A stretch of 64,000 nucleotides of DNA from Flavimobilis soli (GCF_002564025.1 NZ_PDJH01000001.1:2418001-2482000); one strand, 5' to 3'. Counted from the first letter of the stretch, positions 8,014-17,799 are shown. Numbers and translations are program-made. Notes: generated from the sequence alone by a model not told the origin.

Positions 8014-11000
8014 GTGAATGTCATGGCCAGCAACCAGCGTCCCGAGGGGGAGCAGCCCGTCGGCGCCCCGAGCGCGCCCACGATCGTCGCTGCGCCCACG
8101 ACCTCCCAGATCGTCGCGCGGTCCGTCAGCGGGTGGCGCACCGCGCTCGCCGCCCGCGCGGGCGGGTCCTCGCTCGCCGACATCCGCCTGCTCGGCGACG
8201 CCGTCCTCGACCTCACCGCCGCGCACCCGTCGGGCATCGCCCAGCTCTTCGCCGGGCGGCCGACCCAGCTCGCCAACATCTTCCGCGAGGGCGTCTCCCT
8301 GCCCACCGCGCGCCGCCGGGCACGGGCTGTCGCCGCACGCGCCAAGGAGCAGACCGAGCGCTACGGCATCGCGCCCACCTACCTCGCGATCGGGATCGCG
8401 ACGTGGACCGAGGAGGTCGGCGACGAGTCGGCCGACGACGTCGCGGCCCTCGCCCGCATCGCCGGCGCCGCCCCCGATCCCGCCGGCTCGACCGACGACG
8501 AGCCGCGCGAGACGCGCCGCACCGTCCGCGCCCCCGTCCTGCTGCGCCCGCTGCGCCTCCAGGCGCGCGGCTCGGGCGAGTCCGACTACGAGCTCATGCT
8601 CGAGACGTCCGCCGAGCTCAACCCCGTCCTGTCCCGCGCACTGCGCGCGCGCGGCGCGCTCCTCGACCCGGTCGCGCTCGCGCAGTCCGCGTTCGACTCC
8701 GGCGCGTTCGCGCCGAGCATCGTCACCGACCGCGTCCACGCGCTCGGCTCGGCCGTGCTCACGGACTTCACGCTCACCGAGAAGCTCGTCGTCGGCTCGT
8801 TCGTCCACCCGGGCCAGGCGCTCGTCGACGACCTCGACGAGCTCTCAGGCCTTGACCACCACGAGGTCGTCGCGGCGCTCGCGACCCTCGCCTACGAGGA
8901 CGAGCACCTCCAGGCGCACGCACCCGCCACGACGCCGACGCGCACGTCTGCGCTGCCCGCCGGCGCCGTCGCCGCGGACGCGCAGGACGACGACGCGACC
9001 ACCGTCGACGAGGCGCCTCTCGCCGACCCGACGGACGACGTCGCGGCCGCGGTCGCGCGCGCCTTCGTCCCGCAGACCCTGCCCGAGGTGCGTCAGGGCG
9101 ACGAGGACCCGGCCGACGAGCGCGGCGTCGGTGACCTCGACCCCGCGCAGCGCCACCTGCTCGACGCCGTCACGAGCGGCCGCCACGTCTTCGTCGACGC
9201 GCCCGCCGGCGCAGACGTGCCCGGGACCGTCGCCGCCGTCGTCGCGGACGCCGCCGCCTCCGGCCGCTCCGTCCTCTACGTGCCGGGCCACCGCCGCGCT
9301 GCCGAGCAGGTCGTCGCCCGCATGGAGAGCCTCGGTCTGTCCGACCTCCTCATGGACATCGAGCCGTCGCCCACCTGGCGCGCGGGCGTCTCCCGCCGCC
9401 TGCTCGCCGCGATGACGCTCGAGCCGCCGTACATCGACCGGCACGCGCTCGGCCGCCTGCGCGCCGACCTGATCGACACCCGCCGCCGCCTCGCCGGCTA
9501 CATCGAGTCGCTGCACCTCGTGCGGCGTCCGTGGGGCGTCTCGGCGTACGACGTCCTCCAGGCGCTCGCCCGACTGACCGCCGCGCGCCCGTCGCCGTCG
9601 ACCCACGTGCGCCTGTCGCCCGCGACGACCGCCGCGCTGACCGACGACGTGCGCCAGGACGCGATCGACACGCTCATCCGCGTCTCCGAGCTCGGCGCCT
9701 TCACGATCCGCCCGACGTCGACCCCCTGGTACGGCGCGGACCTCGTCGACGACGAGGCCGCCCGCGACGCGTACGCGCGCGCCGACCGCCTCGCGAACGA
9801 CCTGCTCCCGCGCCTCGACGCGCAGATCGAGCAGGTCCGCGCGTCGTCCGGGCTCGTCGAGCCGACGTCGCTGCGCGCCTGGGGGGAGCAGCTCGCGATG
9901 ATCGCGGGCCTGCGCACGACGCTCGACGTCTTCCAGCCGATCATCTTCGAGCGGACCGCTGCCGACCTCGTCGCGGCGACCGCGACGCCCAAGTGGCGCG
10001 CGATGAACGCCCCCGAGATGACCGGCCGCCAGCGCCGCCGTCTCGCCAAGCAGGCGAAGGACATGCTTCGCCCGGGCACCCGGGTCGACGACCTGCACGG
10101 GGCGCTCGTCCAGGTCCAGGCCCAGCGCGAGCAGTGGACGGCTATGTGCCCGGGTGGCGGCTGGCCGCGCCTGCCCGAGGGGCTCGCCGTGATCGAGGCG
10201 ACCTACCGGGAGGTCCTCGAGGACGTCGAGGCGCTCGAGCCTGTCCTCGCGTCGACGCCTGCGGGCGGTGGCCTCCTCGACATGCCGATCGCCGCGCTCG
10301 TCGAGCGCACGGAGCGCCTCGCAGCAGACCGCGCGGCGCTCGACACGCTTCCCGAGCGCACGGCGCTCCTGCGCGACCTGCGCGCCGCGGGCCTGTCCGC
10401 GCTCGTCGACGACCTGCGCGACCGCCACGTCTCGACGGGCCTCGTCGGCCCCGAGCTCGAGCTCGCCTGGTGGTCCTCGGTCTTCGAGGAGATCCTGCGC
10501 CAGGACGTCGCGCTCGCGGCGTACGACGGCGCGGCGCTCGAGGCGCTCGCCGCTCGCTTCCGCGAGCTCGACCGCGCGCACGTCGCCGCGCTGCCCGGCC
10601 CCGTCCTGACCGCTGCGATCGGCGAGGCGACCCTCGCGATGCGCAAGCACCCCGAGGACACCGAGGAGCTCTTCGCCGAGCTGCTCGAGGGCCGCTTCAC
10701 GGGTCTGCGCGACACGACCTCCCGCTACGGCCACCTGCTGCGCTCGCTGCGCCCCGTCACGGTCGCGTCGCCGACGCTCGTGCCGCACATCCTGCCGCCG
10801 ACCAGGACGGTCGACCTCGTCATCCTCGACGCGGTCCAGCACCTCCCCGCCGAGCTGCTCGTCCCCGCGATCGCGCGCGCACGCCAGGTCGTCGTCATCG
10901 GCGACGCCCGTTCCGCGTCCGGCGCGGCGGTCCGCGACCTCGCACGCGTCCTGCCGACCGTGCCCCTGCGCGCGCAGGTCTCGTCGCGGGACCAGGAGCT

Positions 11001-12885
11001 CGTCGAGTTCCTCACGAAGCACGGCTACGGCGACGTGCTGCGGCCGACCCCGCTGCCCGTCTCGCGGGATCTCATCGACTTCCAGACGGTCGACGCGTCC
11101 GGCATGCCCGACGCGACGACCGGCACGGTGCAGACGACGCAGGGCGAGGTCGAGCGGGTCGTCGAGCTCGCGATCGAGCACGCGCTCGTCCGCCCCGAGG
11201 AGTCGCTCGCGATCATCACGCTGAGCGAGCTGCACGCAGACCGCGTCCGCGAGGCGCTCCTCGGCGAGGTGCGCCGCAACCCGGCGCTGTCCTCGTTCTT
11301 CGACCCGGCCGCGCACGAGCCGGTCGTGATCGCGGACCTCTCCGCGGTCGCTGGCCTCTCGCGCGACGCCGTCATCATGTCGGTCGGCTTCGGTCGCACG
11401 CCGCACGGCCGCGTCCTGCACCGCTTCGGTGCCGTGTCCGAGCCTGCAGGCGAGGCGATGCTGCTCGACGCGCTCGGCGTCTCGCGCGCGCGCCTGACCG
11501 TCGTCTCGTGCTTCGGCTACGAGGACCTCGACCCGGAGCGTCTGCGCACCCCCGGTGCGCGCCTGCTGGGCGACCTCCTCGAGTTCGTCGAGCGCCGCGC
11601 TGCCCAGGGCCCGCGCTCGATGCTCGCGGACGGCATGGAGACGGACCTCAACCCGGACCGTCTCGTGATCGACCTCGCCGAGCGCCTGTGGCGTGCCGGC
11701 CTCATGGTCGAGACGGACTTCGGCATGCGCGGCGGGGAGCGGATCCCGCTCGTCGTCGGGCACCCCGACCTCCCGGACCGCATGCTCGTCGCCGTCCTGA
11801 CCGACGACGCCGCGTACGTCGCGGAGCCGTCCGTGCGCGTGCGTGACCGCCAGCGGGCCGAGCGCCTCGAGGCGCTCGGGTGGACGGTCGTCCAGGTGTG
11901 GTCGGCTGCAGCCTTCCTGGACCCTGTCAAGGAGGCGAGCCGCATCCGGCAGGTCGTGCTCGACGTGGCCGCGAGCATGTTCGAGCAGCCGATGTTCGGC
12001 GGCCGCGAGGCCGCGAACGTCCCCGTGACGCTGCCGGCGGTCGTCGACCCGATCGAGCTCGAGAGGCCGGTCGAGCCGGTCGCTGGCGAGGCGTCGGGCG
12101 ACGTCGTCGTCGAGGACGCTCCGTGCGTCGCAGACGTGGCCGTCGGCGCGGCTCCTGTGGACGACGTGGCCGCGCCTGCCGTCGCCGAGCCCGTGGTCGC
12201 GCCGCGCGACGACGCACCCGAGCAGCCCGTCCGGCCGGTCGACGGCGTCGTGACGCCGTCGTTCGCAGCCGCGATCTCGGGGGAGACGCCCCGCGCGAAC
12301 CCGTACGCACCCGGATGGGGCGCGCCCGCCTGGGCGCCCGTCTCGGGTGAGACGGCGGCGGACGTGTCGAGCGTCGCTTCCGCGCACGAGACCGGCGTCG
12401 CGCAGTCGACGCTGTCCTCCGGCTCAGCGCGCTCGAGCGTGTCCGGCGTGAGCGCCGCGACCGCGGCCTCGGCCGCCTCGACGGCCGAGGAGGCGCACGT
12501 CGCGCCCGCTGCGGCGGCCGACGTCGTGTCACCCGGCTCGGCGTCCGAAGTCGTCGAGGGCGCGCGCCACACCGGGCCCGAGTCCGTCATGCAGGGCGGC
12601 TTCGCGATGGTGGGCGGGGTGCAGGTCGACCTCGTCACCGCCGCCTCCGACACGACCGTCGAGTCCGTGCGTGCTCCGCGCCCCGACGTCCAGCCCGGCC
12701 TGCCGATCAACGCCTACGGCGACAACGAGATCGACGAGCTCGCCGCGTGGATCCGCTCGGACGGCATCGAGCGCGACGCCGAGCAGCTCGCGGGTGCGCT
12801 GCGCGCGGAGCTCGGGGTCGTGCGTCGGTCGAACCGTGTGGACGCGGCCGTCAACGCGGCTGTGCGCCGCGCGCTCGAGGGCTGA
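8014..12885 (+). CDS. Giant SF1 helicase-like protein with degenerate ATPase and nuclease motifs
   Basis: Protein of 1623 aa. The N-terminal ~380 residues are not recognised. The core resembles DNA2/UPF1-type SF1 helicases joined to a C-terminal Vsr-like nuclease domain of the MTES_1575 kind. The Walker A position (about 395-405) reads DAPAGADVPGT without the GKT/S. Walker B (about 934-943) reads DLVILDAVQH, with Ala in place of Glu. Later motifs are well kept (VQTTQGEVERVV; VGFGRTPHGRVLHRFG; VSRARLTVVS). The nuclease-like part (about 1200-1300) keeps SVRVRDRQRAERLEALGW, but the usual acidic positions read IPLVV and VLTDD. A low-complexity Ala/Val/Glu stretch precedes a helical C-terminus. 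GTG 8014 follows TAGCGT (8001-8006) by 7 nt; ATG 8023 is the alternative. Confidence 0.75.
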   Translation: MNVMASNQRPEGEQPVGAPSAPTIVAAPTTSQIVARSVSGWRTALAARAGGSSLADIRLLGDAVLDLTAAHPSGIAQLFAGRPTQLANIFREGVSLPTARRRARAVAARAKEQTERYGIAPTYLAIGIATWTEEVGDESADDVAALARIAGAAPDPAGSTDDEPRETRRTVRAPVLLRPLRLQARGSGESDYELMLETSAELNPVLSRALRARGALLDPVALAQSAFDSGAFAPSIVTDRVHALGSAVLTDFTLTEKLVVGSFVHPGQALVDDLDELSGLDHHEVVAALATLAYEDEHLQAHAPATTPTRTSALPAGAVAADAQDDDATTVDEAPLADPTDDVAAAVARAFVPQTLPEVRQGDEDPADERGVGDLDPAQRHLLDAVTSGRHVFVDAPAGADVPGTVAAVVADAAASGRSVLYVPGHRRAAEQVVARMESLGLSDLLMDIEPSPTWRAGVSRRLLAAMTLEPPYIDRHALGRLRADLIDTRRRLAGYIESLHLVRRPWGVSAYDVLQALARLTAARPSPSTHVRLSPATTAALTDDVRQDAIDTLIRVSELGAFTIRPTSTPWYGADLVDDEAARDAYARADRLANDLLPRLDAQIEQVRASSGLVEPTSLRAWGEQLAMIAGLRTTLDVFQPIIFERTAADLVAATATPKWRAMNAPEMTGRQRRRLAKQAKDMLRPGTRVDDLHGALVQVQAQREQWTAMCPGGGWPRLPEGLAVIEATYREVLEDVEALEPVLASTPAGGGLLDMPIAALVERTERLAADRAALDTLPERTALLRDLRAAGLSALVDDLRDRHVSTGLVGPELELAWWSSVFEEILRQDVALAAYDGAALEALAARFRELDRAHVAALPGPVLTAAIGEATLAMRKHPEDTEELFAELLEGRFTGLRDTTSRYGHLLRSLRPVTVASPTLVPHILPPTRTVDLVILDAVQHLPAELLVPAIARARQVVVIGDARSASGAAVRDLARVLPTVPLRAQVSSRDQELVEFLTKHGYGDVLRPTPLPVSRDLIDFQTVDASGMPDATTGTVQTTQGEVERVVELAIEHALVRPEESLAIITLSELHADRVREALLGEVRRNPALSSFFDPAAHEPVVIADLSAVAGLSRDAVIMSVGFGRTPHGRVLHRFGAVSEPAGEAMLLDALGVSRARLTVVSCFGYEDLDPERLRTPGARLLGDLLEFVERRAAQGPRSMLADGMETDLNPDRLVIDLAERLWRAGLMVETDFGMRGGERIPLVVGHPDLPDRMLVAVLTDDAAYVAEPSVRVRDRQRAERLEALGWTVVQVWSAAAFLDPVKEASRIRQVVLDVAASMFEQPMFGGREAANVPVTLPAVVDPIELERPVEPVAGEASGDVVVEDAPCVADVAVGAAPVDDVAAPAVAEPVVAPRDDAPEQPVRPVDGVVTPSFAAAISGETPRANPYAPGWGAPAWAPVSGETAADVSSVASAHETGVAQSTLSSGSARSSVSGVSAATAASAASTAEEAHVAPAAAADVVSPGSASEVVEGARHTGPESVMQGGFAMVGGVQVDLVTAASDTTVESVRAPRPDVQPGLPINAYGDNEIDELAAWIRSDGIERDAEQLAGALRAELGVVRRSNRVDAAVNAAVRRALEG

Positions 12886-12983
12886 GCGCGGGCCCGGACC
12901 CTGTCTCGGCGGCCGTCCAGCCGCCGGCACCGGCTGCCCGGGCGCAGGCGGGAAGGGCATCGCCCGCCTGGGATGATGGTGGC

Positions 12984-13286
12984 GTGAGCCAGCACGATCC
13001 CCGCCCCGACCAGCCCGCGCCCGACCAGCCCGACGTTCCTGCGGCCGCCGAGGCCGCAGCCGGGGCGCCGCAGGGCGGAGCGACGGTGACGGACGCCGGT
13101 GCGGCGGCTCCCCGCCGCAAGCACCGGCGTGTCGTGCGCCGCGGCACCGAGACGGCGGAGGTGTCGGGGATCAGCGCTGACGAGCGGGGCGAGGGGTGGT
13201 CCGAGGGGCCTGCCCGTGAGAACGACGACGCGCACCTCCTGCGCGACCTGCCACCCCACTGGGGCGGCGCAGGCTACCGCGACTGA
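12984..13286 (+). CDS. Small conserved actinobacterial hypothetical protein
   Basis: Protein of 100 aa with a low-complexity Asp/Pro/Ala N-terminal half, a basic patch (RRKHRRVVRRG) near the middle and an acidic C-terminal third containing EVSGISADERGEGW and a final DLPPHWGGAGYRD. The last part resembles short conserved proteins common in Micrococcales; no function is known to me. No transmembrane segment is seen. GTG 12984 has a GATGAT -10-like box 6 nt upstream. It lies downstream of the helicase-like gene and is followed by a strong hairpin. Confidence 0.72.
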   Translation: MSQHDPRPDQPAPDQPDVPAAAEAAAGAPQGGATVTDAGAAAPRRKHRRVVRRGTETAEVSGISADERGEGWSEGPARENDDAHLLRDLPPHWGGAGYRD

Positions 13287-13304
13287 CGGGAAGGCAGCAG
13301 ACGG

Positions 13305-13350
13305 AGACGAGGAGAGAGCCGGTCCCACGGGACCGGCTCTCTCCTCGTCT
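13305..13350. terminator. Strong bidirectional terminator hairpin
   Basis: A perfect 22-bp inverted repeat (13305-13326 and 13329-13350) with only 2 bases between the arms lies between the convergent small hypothetical gene and mscL. Confidence 0.85.
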
Positions 13351-13377
13351 GTGCTGTGCTGCGGTGCGGGGAGGACG

Positions 13378-13815
13378 TCAGAGCGTCGGGGTCGTCCCCG
13401 GGGCTTCGCTCGTGGCGCCGCCGTTCTGCTGCTTGAGCAGGTCGCGGATCTCCTGGAGCAGCAGGATCTCCTCGGACGGGGCTGCGGGCTCCGAGACCTC
13501 ACCACGCTTGCGGGCCTGCGCGAGCTTGTTGATCGGCAGGATGATCACGAAGTAGATGACGGCCGCGACGATGAGAAAGTTGATCACCGCGTTCAGCACG
13601 AGGCCGGGCCGGAACACCGAGTCGTTGATCGTGAATGCACCGACCGACGACAGGTCCGGAGCCGCGAAGAACGCCGCGATGAGCGGGTTGATCACACCCT
13701 CCTGGATCTTCGCGACGATGTCCGAGAACGCGGTGCCGACGATCACGGCGACTGCCAGCTCGATCACGTTGCCGCGGAGGATGAACTCCTTGAAGCCGTT
13801 CAAGGTCTCCTTCAT
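13378..13815 (-). CDS. mscL: Large-conductance mechanosensitive channel
   Basis: Protein of 145 aa, MKETLNGFKEFILRGNVIEL, matching the MscL N-terminal amphipathic helix. TM1 is AVAVIVGTAFSDIVAKIQ and TM2 is AVINFLIVAAVIYFVIILPI. A charged cytoplasmic C-terminal helix (EEILLLQEIRDLLKQQ) follows. The pentameric channel releases solutes on hypo-osmotic shock. GGGAGA lies upstream of the ATG at 13815. It shares the strand with the SAF-domain gene 64 bases upstream. Confidence 0.97.
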   Translation of the reverse strand: MKETLNGFKEFILRGNVIELAVAVIVGTAFSDIVAKIQEGVINPLIAAFFAAPDLSSVGAFTINDSVFRPGLVLNAVINFLIVAAVIYFVIILPINKLAQARKRGEVSEPAAPSEEILLLQEIRDLLKQQNGGATSEAPGTTPTL

Positions 13816-13879
13816 GCGTCGTCTCCCTCGGGGACTTGTCCGTATGTGGCGCGCCCTCGTGGACGCCGTCTCGTCAGCA

Positions 13880-14599
13880 TCATTGCACGATGACCGCGCC
13901 GACGTAGCCCGAGAGCGAGGCGTCCACGAGTGCGAGACCCTCGTCAGGCCGCACCGCGACGAGGACGGTCGTCCGCGCGCTGCTCGCAGCAGGGGAGCCA
14001 CCCAGGAGGCCGCCGTCTGAGGCGGTCTCCTGGTCGTCGCGCGACGGCAGCACGAGCGCGCCACGCGCGACGACACGGGTCTCATCGTCGCCGTCCGTGC
14101 TGCGGCCGCGCACGAGGTTGACCCGGTCGCCTGGCTTGAGCGCGGCTGCGACGGCCGGGTCGGTCAGCGTGACCGGGACGACGACGTCCCCGTCGCGCGC
14201 GAGCCCTTGGGCGGGGGAGCTCGCGAGCATCGAGGGGCACAGGAGCGTCCCGGCGGGCAGCGCGACGACGAGGGTCTCGTCCTCGATCTCGCCGGGCGTC
14301 GTCACGGCGCAGGCCGGCCCGAGGTGCGTCGGCAGCCGGGCGATCGTCAGCGCGAGCGGCTCGCCCGGCGCGGTGTCCCGGGCGAGGGCGACCACCGGGC
14401 GGGTGGGCGCGTGCGGGGTGCGCACGGCCGCGACGACCGCGACCGTCGTCGCGGCGAGCGCGAGGCACGTCGCGACGACGCGCCAGCGCCAGAGGTGGGT
14501 GCGCAGGCGTTGTCTGCGGCGGGCGGCCGCGGCGCGGTCAGAGTGCGCGCGGCCGGGGTGTGCGGTTCTGTCGGATCCGGGCGTCGGGAGCGGAGGCAT
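13880..14599 (-). CDS. SAF-domain protein, CpaB/RcpC-like
   Basis: Protein of 239 aa with a basic N-terminal cytoplasmic segment, one membrane helix (VVATCLALAATTVAVVAAV) and a SAF domain at about 65-150 containing VVALARDTAPGEPL and VVALPAGTLLCPSML. An exported domain then resembles the RcpC region of Flp pilus proteins (LTDPAVAAALKPGDRVNLV). CpaB proteins belong to Flp/Tad pilus systems, but no other pilus gene is nearby, so it may be an orphan member of a widespread actinobacterial family found beside mscL. Confidence 0.75.
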   Translation of the reverse strand: MPPLPTPGSDRTAHPGRAHSDRAAAARRRQRLRTHLWRWRVVATCLALAATTVAVVAAVRTPHAPTRPVVALARDTAPGEPLALTIARLPTHLGPACAVTTPGEIEDETLVVALPAGTLLCPSMLASSPAQGLARDGDVVVPVTLTDPAVAAALKPGDRVNLVRGRSTDGDDETRVVARGALVLPSRDDQETASDGGLLGGSPAASSARTTVLVAVRPDEGLALVDASLSGYVGAVIVQ

Positions 14600-14704
14600 G
14601 CCGGGACGCTAGGTCTGCCACGCTGCGGCCGACCCGCCGACAGGAGGACATGCGGAGGGGGCTCTCCGACGGTCGCCCTGTGGGCAGCCGCCGGCGCCCG
14701 CCGG

Positions 14705-14956
14705 TCAGGACGCCGCGGGCGCCGAGGACGAACCGCCGGACGACTTCGACGGGGACGCGGGGACCGAGCTCTTCGAGCCCGAGCGCGAGTCGGTGCGGTA
14801 GAAGCCTGACCCCTTGAAGGTCACGCCGACCGTGCTGAAGATCTTGCGCAGGCGACCCGAGCACTCCGGGCACACCGTCAGGGCGTCGTCGCTGAACGAC
14901 TGCTGGATGTCGAAGCTGTGACCGCACGCGGTGCAGGTGTACGCGTAGGTGGGCAC
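14705..14956 (-). CDS. FmdB-family zinc-ribbon protein
   Basis: Protein of 83 aa, MPTYAYTCTACGHSFDIQQS. Two CxxC pairs (CTAC and CPEC) form a zinc ribbon, followed by KIFSTVGVTFKGSGFYRTDS and a Ser/Ala/Pro-rich tail. The family is small regulators or chaperone-like proteins of unclear role. A homologous gene lies near the 5-FCL/galU block in mycobacteria. Mycobacterial Rv0991c-type proteins are described as redox-sensitive chaperone-like; applying that here is inference. Confidence 0.88.
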   Translation of the reverse strand: MPTYAYTCTACGHSFDIQQSFSDDALTVCPECSGRLRKIFSTVGVTFKGSGFYRTDSRSGSKSSVPASPSKSSGGSSSAPAAS

Positions 14957-15150
14957 TGGCGGAACTCCTCAAGGACGGCGACGTGACGTGCTCCGAGCGG
15001 GATGTGGGCGAGTACCGTCCGGCGCGGCGCCGACCGGTCGGCCGCCCTTGGCACTCCAGCTCTCCGAGTGCTGATTCTAACGCGCTGTGCCCGCGCCCGG
15101 TCTGACGGCTTCCTCACACCTCGTCCAGCCTCTCGGGCTAGGCTCGGCCT

Positions 15151-17799
15151 GTGCCTCGTCGTGCCCGCCTCCTTCGTCGTTCCCTCATCGTCGTCTCCGC
15201 GCTCGTCGTGATCGTCCTGGTCGCCGCGAGCGTGATCGTCGTCGGCGCGGTGCGCCGACCCTTCCCGTCCGCGTCGGGAGAGGTGCCGATCGCCGGGCTC
15301 CAGGCGGAGGTGACCGTCGAGCGAGGGCCGCAGGGCGTCCCGCAGATCACCGCGACGTCGAGCGCCGACCTCTTCCGCGCGCAGGGCTACGTCCACGCGC
15401 AGGACCGCTTCTTCGAGATGGACTACCGCCGCCACGTGACTGCGGGCCGCCTCGCCGAGCTCGTCGGGGACAACCCCGACGCGATCGCCGCCGACCGTGT
15501 CGTGCGCACGTTCGGGTGGCGCCGGGTCGCCGAGCAGGAGTGGGCGCTCCTCGACGAGGCGACGCGCGCCAACCTCACCGCCTACGCGGCGGGCGTGAAC
15601 GACTACCTCGCCGGGCGCGGCACGTCGTCGATCGCGGTCGAGTACACGGTCCTCGGCATGCAGGTGAAAGTCACGGCTCCCGAGCCGTGGGACCCGATCG
15701 ACTCGGTCGCGTGGCTCAAGGCGATGGCGTGGGACCTGCGCGGCAACTACGACGACGAGCTCGACCGCGCGGCGACGTACGGGATCGTCGGCGACGTCGA
15801 GCAGGTCGAGCAGCTCTTCCCGCGCTACGCGCGCACCGGCAACGCCCCGATCCTCGACCGCAAGGAGCTCACCGAGCAGCGCAAGGCCCGCGCGGCGGGC
15901 GAGGGGGAGGCCAGCGGCAGCACGGGCGCGCGCACGACCGCCGACGCGCAGGACGACGTGCCGTGGGGCGACGCGTCTCTGCAGGACGCCGTCGAGACGG
16001 CCGCGGCCGCGCTCGCGGCCGTCCCGCAGACCGTCGCGCGCGGCGAGGGCACGGGCTCGAACTCGTGGGTCGTCTCGGGCGACCTCACGGCGACCGGCAA
16101 GCCTCTCCTCGCGAACGACCCCCACCTCGGCCTCGCTGCGCCGAGCATCTGGCACCAGGTGGGCCTGCGCTGCGCTCCCGTGTCCGACGCATGCCCGTAC
16201 GACGTCTCCGGCTTCTCCTTCGCAGGCTTCCCCGGCGTGATCATCGGGCACAACGCGTCCCTCGCGTGGGGCCTGACAAACCTCGGCGCCGACGTCACCG
16301 ACTTCTTCATCGAGGCGATCAAGGACGACACGTACCTGCGCGACGGCGAGTGGGAACCGCTCACCCTGCGCGAGGAGACCATCAAGGTCAACGGCGGGGA
16401 CGACGTCGTCATCACCGTCCGCGGCACGGTGCACGGCCCGGTCGTCTCGGGCGAGCTGGGCGACGTGGTCGGCGCGCTGCGCACCCCCACGGGCACCGCG
16501 CCGGGCACGGGGCAGACGTACGGCGTCGCGCTCTCGTGGACTGCGCTCACCCCCGGCCGGACCGCTGACGCGGTGTTCGCGCTCAACCGCGCCGAGACCG
16601 CCGCGGACGTCGCCGCGGCTGCCGCGCTCTTCGCGGTGCCCTCGCAGAACATCGTCTTCGCGACGACCGACGGTCACATCGGCTACCAGGCCCCTGGCCT
16701 GATCCCCGTTCGCGCGAACGTCCCCGGGACGTCCGCGTCCGACGGCACCTGGCCGCGACCGGGCTGGGACTCGCGCTACGACTGGACCGGGTTCGTCGAC
16801 GCCGAGGACATGCCCGCCGTCCTCGACCCTGCCGAGGGGTTCATCGTCGCGGCGAACCAGGCAGTCACCGAACGCGGTGTCGAGCCGTACCTCACCTCCG
16901 ACTGGGACTACGGCTACCGGTCAGAGCGGATCCGCGCGCTCATCAAGGGCCAGGTCGAGTCCGGGTCGCCCGTCACGGTGGACGCGATGGCGGCGCTCCA
17001 GTCCGACGTGTGGAGCCCGTACGCGCACCTGCTGGTGCCAGCGCTGCTCGACGTCGAGCTCGAGCCTGGCTTCCTCTCCGAGGGGCAGGACCTCCTGCGG
17101 GACTGGGACTACGAGATGGACGCCGACTCCGCCGGCGCCGCCTACTTCGCGGCCGTGTGGTCGCACCTCCTCGAGAAGACCTTCGGAGACGACCTGCCCG
17201 CGTCGATGCAGTCGTCCGGCGGCAGCCGGTGGCTCGCCGTCGTCGACGAGCTCATGGCGGACCCGACGTCGAAGTGGTGGGACGACCGCCGGACGGTCAA
17301 CGTCGTCGAGACGCGCGACGAGATCCTCAAGGAGGCTCTCGAGGGCGCCCGCCTCGAGCTGACGACGACGCTCGGCAAGAACCCGTCCGAGTGGCAGTGG
17401 GGGCGTCTGCACCAGCTCCGCCTCGCGCACCCGGTGCTCGGCGGCGACAGCGTGCCCGCTCCCGTGCGCATGCTCGTCAACCCCGGTGCTGAGCAGCTTT
17501 CGGGCGGCTCGTCGATCGTCAACGCGACGTCGTGGGACGCCTCCGCGCGGCACGAGGTCACCGGGGCGCGAGACTTCTCGGTGACGGCGGGTCCGTCGAT
17601 GCGCATGGTCGTCGACCTCGCCGACCTCGACGCGTCACGCTGGGTCGTCGTCACCGGCGTCTCGGGTCACCCGGGGCACACGCACTACGCCGACCAGCTC
17701 GGCGCGTGGGTGCGCGGGGAGACGTTCGCGTGGCCGTTCTCCCCGGAGGCGACGACGGCCGCGGCGCGGGCGACGCTCGTGCTCGAGCCGACCGAGTAG
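15151..17799 (+). CDS. Penicillin acylase family (S45) amidohydrolase
   Basis: Protein of 882 aa with an N-terminal membrane anchor or signal (LIVVSALVVIVLVAASVIVV). The alpha-chain region contains RAQGYVHAQDRFFEMDYRR. The likely autocleavage site GTGSNSWVVSG near residue 300 exposes the N-terminal nucleophile Ser of the beta chain. Downstream landmarks are LLANDPHLGL and the conserved asparagine region in GHNASLAWGLTN. Such enzymes hydrolyse N-acyl bonds, including beta-lactam side chains or acyl-homoserine lactones; the substrate is unknown. GTG 15151 lies 6 nt after TAGGCT (15139-15144), fitting a leaderless message. It is inserted between fmdB and 5-FCL. Confidence 0.9.
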   Translation: MPRRARLLRRSLIVVSALVVIVLVAASVIVVGAVRRPFPSASGEVPIAGLQAEVTVERGPQGVPQITATSSADLFRAQGYVHAQDRFFEMDYRRHVTAGRLAELVGDNPDAIAADRVVRTFGWRRVAEQEWALLDEATRANLTAYAAGVNDYLAGRGTSSIAVEYTVLGMQVKVTAPEPWDPIDSVAWLKAMAWDLRGNYDDELDRAATYGIVGDVEQVEQLFPRYARTGNAPILDRKELTEQRKARAAGEGEASGSTGARTTADAQDDVPWGDASLQDAVETAAAALAAVPQTVARGEGTGSNSWVVSGDLTATGKPLLANDPHLGLAAPSIWHQVGLRCAPVSDACPYDVSGFSFAGFPGVIIGHNASLAWGLTNLGADVTDFFIEAIKDDTYLRDGEWEPLTLREETIKVNGGDDVVITVRGTVHGPVVSGELGDVVGALRTPTGTAPGTGQTYGVALSWTALTPGRTADAVFALNRAETAADVAAAAALFAVPSQNIVFATTDGHIGYQAPGLIPVRANVPGTSASDGTWPRPGWDSRYDWTGFVDAEDMPAVLDPAEGFIVAANQAVTERGVEPYLTSDWDYGYRSERIRALIKGQVESGSPVTVDAMAALQSDVWSPYAHLLVPALLDVELEPGFLSEGQDLLRDWDYEMDADSAGAAYFAAVWSHLLEKTFGDDLPASMQSSGGSRWLAVVDELMADPTSKWWDDRRTVNVVETRDEILKEALEGARLELTTTLGKNPSEWQWGRLHQLRLAHPVLGGDSVPAPVRMLVNPGAEQLSGGSSIVNATSWDASARHEVTGARDFSVTAGPSMRMVVDLADLDASRWVVVTGVSGHPGHTHYADQLGAWVRGETFAWPFSPEATTAAARATLVLEPTE

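Noticed and set aside
8845..12387. 1180-aa minus-strand open frame antisense to the helicase-like gene
   Set aside because: It mirrors the codon pattern of the plus-strand gene; its translation is a low-complexity Arg/Asp/Gly sequence with no recognisable motif. It is a high-GC shadow frame.
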